Shown piece by piece: positions 61,763-64,000 of a stretch of 64,000 bases of DNA. The notes under the pieces are model-generated. The model did not search any database. It saw only the letters and a program-made list of their open reading frames with translations, and was not told where the DNA came from. How positions within the stretch are numbered: position 1 is the stretch's first letter; every line of letters begins with the position of its first letter. The position numbers were made by a program, and so were the translations under genes. Source of the DNA: an uncultured Bacteroides sp. Lineage in GTDB: Bacteria; Bacteroidota; Bacteroidia; Bacteroidales; Bacteroidaceae. The DNA is taken from NCBI GenBank assembly GCA_905201685.1, contig CAJKOW010000002.1, positions 1-64,000 on the forward strand, given 5' to 3'.

Positions 61763-62905
61763 ATGAAGAAAAGTCTGATAGCTTTGGCTTTTGGCACGTT
61801 GGGACTGGGCATCGCAGAGTTTACCATGATGGGAATTCTGCCTTATGTAGCCCAGGATTTAGGTATCAGTATTCCGATGGCTGGACATTTTATTTCGGCA
61901 TACGCCTTGGGTGTGTGCTGTGGTGCTCCGATGTTGCTTCTGGCGCGTAAAAGGCCACTGAAACAAACGTTGATGGTCTTGGTTTCGCTAATGATTATAG
62001 GTAACCTCTGCGCATCGGCGGCTCCCAACTATTGGGTACTGATGGCCGGTCGATTTATCTCGGGCCTGCCGCATGGAGCTTATTTCGGAGTGGCATCTAT
62101 CGTAGCCGGGAAACTGGCCGATGAAGGAAAAGGTTCGGAAGCCGTGTCCATTATGATTGCAGGGATGACTGTTGCCAATCTGTTTGGTGTGCCACTGGGC
62201 ACCTCGCTGAGCCACACCATTTCGTGGCGTGTCACTTTCCTGTTGGTTGCATGTTGGGGGCTGATTACCTTATATTATATATACCGCTGGGTTCCCCGTG
62301 TTGAAGGATTGAAAGATACCGGTTTCAAGGGACAGTTCCGCTTCCTGAAAACGCCTGCTCCCTGGCTGATACTCGGAGCTACGGCACTGGGCAATGGCGG
62401 TGTATTCTGCTGGTACAGTTATGTCAATCCGATGCTGACCGAAGTAGCCGGTTTCCGGACGGAAAGCATGACTGCTCTGATGGTACTGGCCGGCTTTGGC
62501 ATGGTGGTGGGTAACCTGGTGAGCGGACGCATGTCCGACCGCTATACCCCCGGCAAGGTAGGTACCGTGGTTCAGGCCATGATCTGCGTGGTTCTGCTGC
62601 TGATATTCTTCCTTTCGCCCAATCCGTGGTGTGCAGCCATACTCATGACGCTGTGTACGGCCGGTCTGTTCGCCGTCTCCAGTCCCGAACAGGTGCTGAT
62701 TATCCGTGTAGCTCCCGGAGGCGAGATGTTGGGAGGTGCCTGCGTGCAGATAGCGTTCAACCTGGGCAATGCCATCGGTGCTTACGTAGGTGGTCTGGCC
62801 GTCAGTGGCGGTTACCGTTATCCTGCCTTGTTCGGAGTTCCTTTTGCGTTTGTAGGCTTTCTGTGCTTCCTGACTTTTTATAAAAAGTATCAGCAGAGGT
62901 ATTAA
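61763..62905 (+). CDS. MFS transporter, AraJ/YdhP-like efflux protein
   Basis: A 380-residue inner-membrane transporter with twelve expected helices. It has the DHA1-family start ALAFGTLGLGIAEFTMMGILP. Motif C-like residues (ANLFGVPLGTSLS) and the loop RMSDRYTPGKVG also mark the family. Members export arabinose analogues, purine nucleosides or drugs; the substrate here is unknown. It is transcribed alone. Confidence 0.9.
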   Translation: MKKSLIALAFGTLGLGIAEFTMMGILPYVAQDLGISIPMAGHFISAYALGVCCGAPMLLLARKRPLKQTLMVLVSLMIIGNLCASAAPNYWVLMAGRFISGLPHGAYFGVASIVAGKLADEGKGSEAVSIMIAGMTVANLFGVPLGTSLSHTISWRVTFLLVACWGLITLYYIYRWVPRVEGLKDTGFKGQFRFLKTPAPWLILGATALGNGGVFCWYSYVNPMLTEVAGFRTESMTALMVLAGFGMVVGNLVSGRMSDRYTPGKVGTVVQAMICVVLLLIFFLSPNPWCAAILMTLCTAGLFAVSSPEQVLIIRVAPGGEMLGGACVQIAFNLGNAIGAYVGGLAVSGGYRYPALFGVPFAFVGFLCFLTFYKKYQQRY

Positions 62906-63087
62906 GTTGCTTCCATTCCTTTTTGCTGAATAATATCCAAAGATGAATGATAAAATAAATTCTCAATCATTGGGGATTATTGCCTAGTTTAGTATCGAAG
63001 GTTGCCTACATTCGACCTGAACGCTTTAATCAATTATTCGGTATAAACTCTATTAAGTATTTATTTAATTTCAAAATATTCATAAAT

Positions 63088-63987
63088 TCACTCATTTAAT
63101 ATTTTGCCATTCGTATCTATATAATACCAGTCGGGACTATCCCAGTAATGTTTTTCATCTTTAGAATCGGGAGAGGATTTACTTTTTCCTGAAAATGTAA
63201 CCTTTGCCTTGCCATTCTCAAAAGGAAAGGCAAATTTGAATTGGGGCTTTAGAACTACATTCCCTAAAGAATCAGCGAAACCGATCAGTCCGTTTTTGTC
63301 CATTATGCGAAACAGGCCTTCCCGAATTTTATCCGGTCCATTGTCATACTGGAATACATAATACAGTTCTTTGCCCTGACTGTCCAGGCAGACAATCCGA
63401 GCGTCTTGTTTGTTTTCGTATGCGAAAACTAAATTTTTGACGCGATTTATTTGACAGAATTTATACTTGCCGTATGGCACAATGGTATCGCCCCGTTCAT
63501 TCAAAAAGCATACGGGGACACCTGTTTCAAGATCTTTCTCAAATGTATGGGCAATCAGCTTGCCTTTTGTCTTCCTGAAAAAAACGTTCATGGTCCATTT
63601 GGACTCCATGTATTTGTTTTTGCCATAAAAACTGATGGCAGGTGTCCACCGCGGCATACCTTTGATAATATCCATTACTTGCGCGTCCCACTCCTGTATG
63701 CCACAACTCCGGAAAACATTTACTTCGGACACTTCTCCATACGAATTTATTTTTGCATTATAAAACCCTCTTACCTGTTCTTTATTACCCAACAACTTTG
63801 GGTCATACACAAGCCTTTCCTCTATATAATCTTGTATTGCAACAGGATTTCCGTCCCGGAAACGAGAAGGTGATTCCCATTCCACAAAGCAATGTTTCTG
63901 TTCTTCTTTCCAAATACTGTCTTTTCTTACTCGGTCTCTATAGTGTTGTGGCAGAAATGGGACATATACCGTAAATAGACATTCCAT
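63088..63987 (-). CDS. TonB C-terminal-like and WG-repeat-like protein, probably 5'-incomplete
   Basis: At least 299 residues. The N-terminal half has a TonB-C/energy-transducer-like segment: GFYNAKINSYGEVSEVNVFRSCGIQEWDAQVMDIIKGMPRWTPA (strand-helix-strand ending in RWTPA, as in TonB_C), then FFRKTKG. The C-terminal half has WG-repeat-like units: GLFRIMDKNGLIGFADSLGNVVLKPQFKFAFPFENGKAKVTF. The frame stays open to the right edge with no upstream stop, and the visible Met lacks a signal peptide, so the real start probably lies beyond the window. Surface or periplasmic location is likely. Confidence 0.65.
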   Translation of the reverse strand: MECLFTVYVPFLPQHYRDRVRKDSIWKEEQKHCFVEWESPSRFRDGNPVAIQDYIEERLVYDPKLLGNKEQVRGFYNAKINSYGEVSEVNVFRSCGIQEWDAQVMDIIKGMPRWTPAISFYGKNKYMESKWTMNVFFRKTKGKLIAHTFEKDLETGVPVCFLNERGDTIVPYGKYKFCQINRVKNLVFAYENKQDARIVCLDSQGKELYYVFQYDNGPDKIREGLFRIMDKNGLIGFADSLGNVVLKPQFKFAFPFENGKAKVTFSGKSKSSPDSKDEKHYWDSPDWYYIDTNGKILNE

Positions 63988-64000
63988 CCGCTTCCCATTC

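Overview
The window looks like chromosome from a gut Bacteroidales species, most likely Bacteroides or Phocaeicola. Several promoters match the Bacteroidetes primary-sigma pattern (TTTG, about 20 nt, TAnnTTTG) and most starts lack a strong Shine-Dalgarno. The protein families are typical of the group: SLBB export protein, GH43/GH51/CE1 enzymes, DUF4923, a DUF5112/5113-type kinase, TlpA/DUF4369 and FtsX-type ABC permeases. No rRNA, tRNA, CRISPR array or transposase gene was recognised. The species call is inference.

Layout. 0-8 kb: the 3' end of a capsular/exopolysaccharide locus. It holds the tail of a membrane protein, three glycosyltransferases (very AT-rich), a Wzz-type chain-length protein, a six-SLBB outer-membrane export protein and a YjbH-like protein. 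8.6-13.4 kb: secreted polysaccharide-degrading genes (two paralogous CE1 esterases, a beta-sandwich protein, a GH43 enzyme). A GH51 arabinofuranosidase (19.8 kb) and a heparinase II/III-like lyase (24.4 kb, minus strand) follow. 13.4-19.7 kb: a bifunctional penicillin-binding protein, a short HPPK-like protein, kdsB, an M16-like protein without the zinc motif, and a 14-repeat MORN protein. 24.8-36.6 kb: prs, a 1458-residue tandem sensor kinase with its response regulator and an AbgT transporter, DUF4923, engB, recR, a membrane protein, a GNAT enzyme and an AlgH-family protein.

36.9-49 kb: a translationally coupled pair of a radical SAM enzyme and a cysteine-rich membrane protein, then an aminotransferase. 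Next is a three-gene FtsX/ATPase transporter cluster preceded by a sigma-54-type promoter and two tandem perfect palindromes. A TlpA-like lipoprotein, an Nramp transporter and a C_GCAxxG_C_C protein follow. 49-50.5 kb is gene-poor and holds a 390-bp element bounded by 48-bp inverted repeats. 50.5-64 kb: a small winged-helix protein, lepA, a cation:proton antiporter, a BlaI/M56 pair with a dyad-rich promoter, xpt with a frameshifted xanthine permease, rmuC, a secreted HExxH protein, map, an MFS exporter and a TonB-C/WG-like protein reaching the right edge.

Two themes stand out. Intergenic regions carry several families of small palindromic repeats, some with shared termini and one next to the ABC ATPase start codon. 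The strongest candidates for undescribed biology are the radical SAM/Cys-rich membrane protein pair and the sigma-54-type control region of the FtsX transporter cluster.
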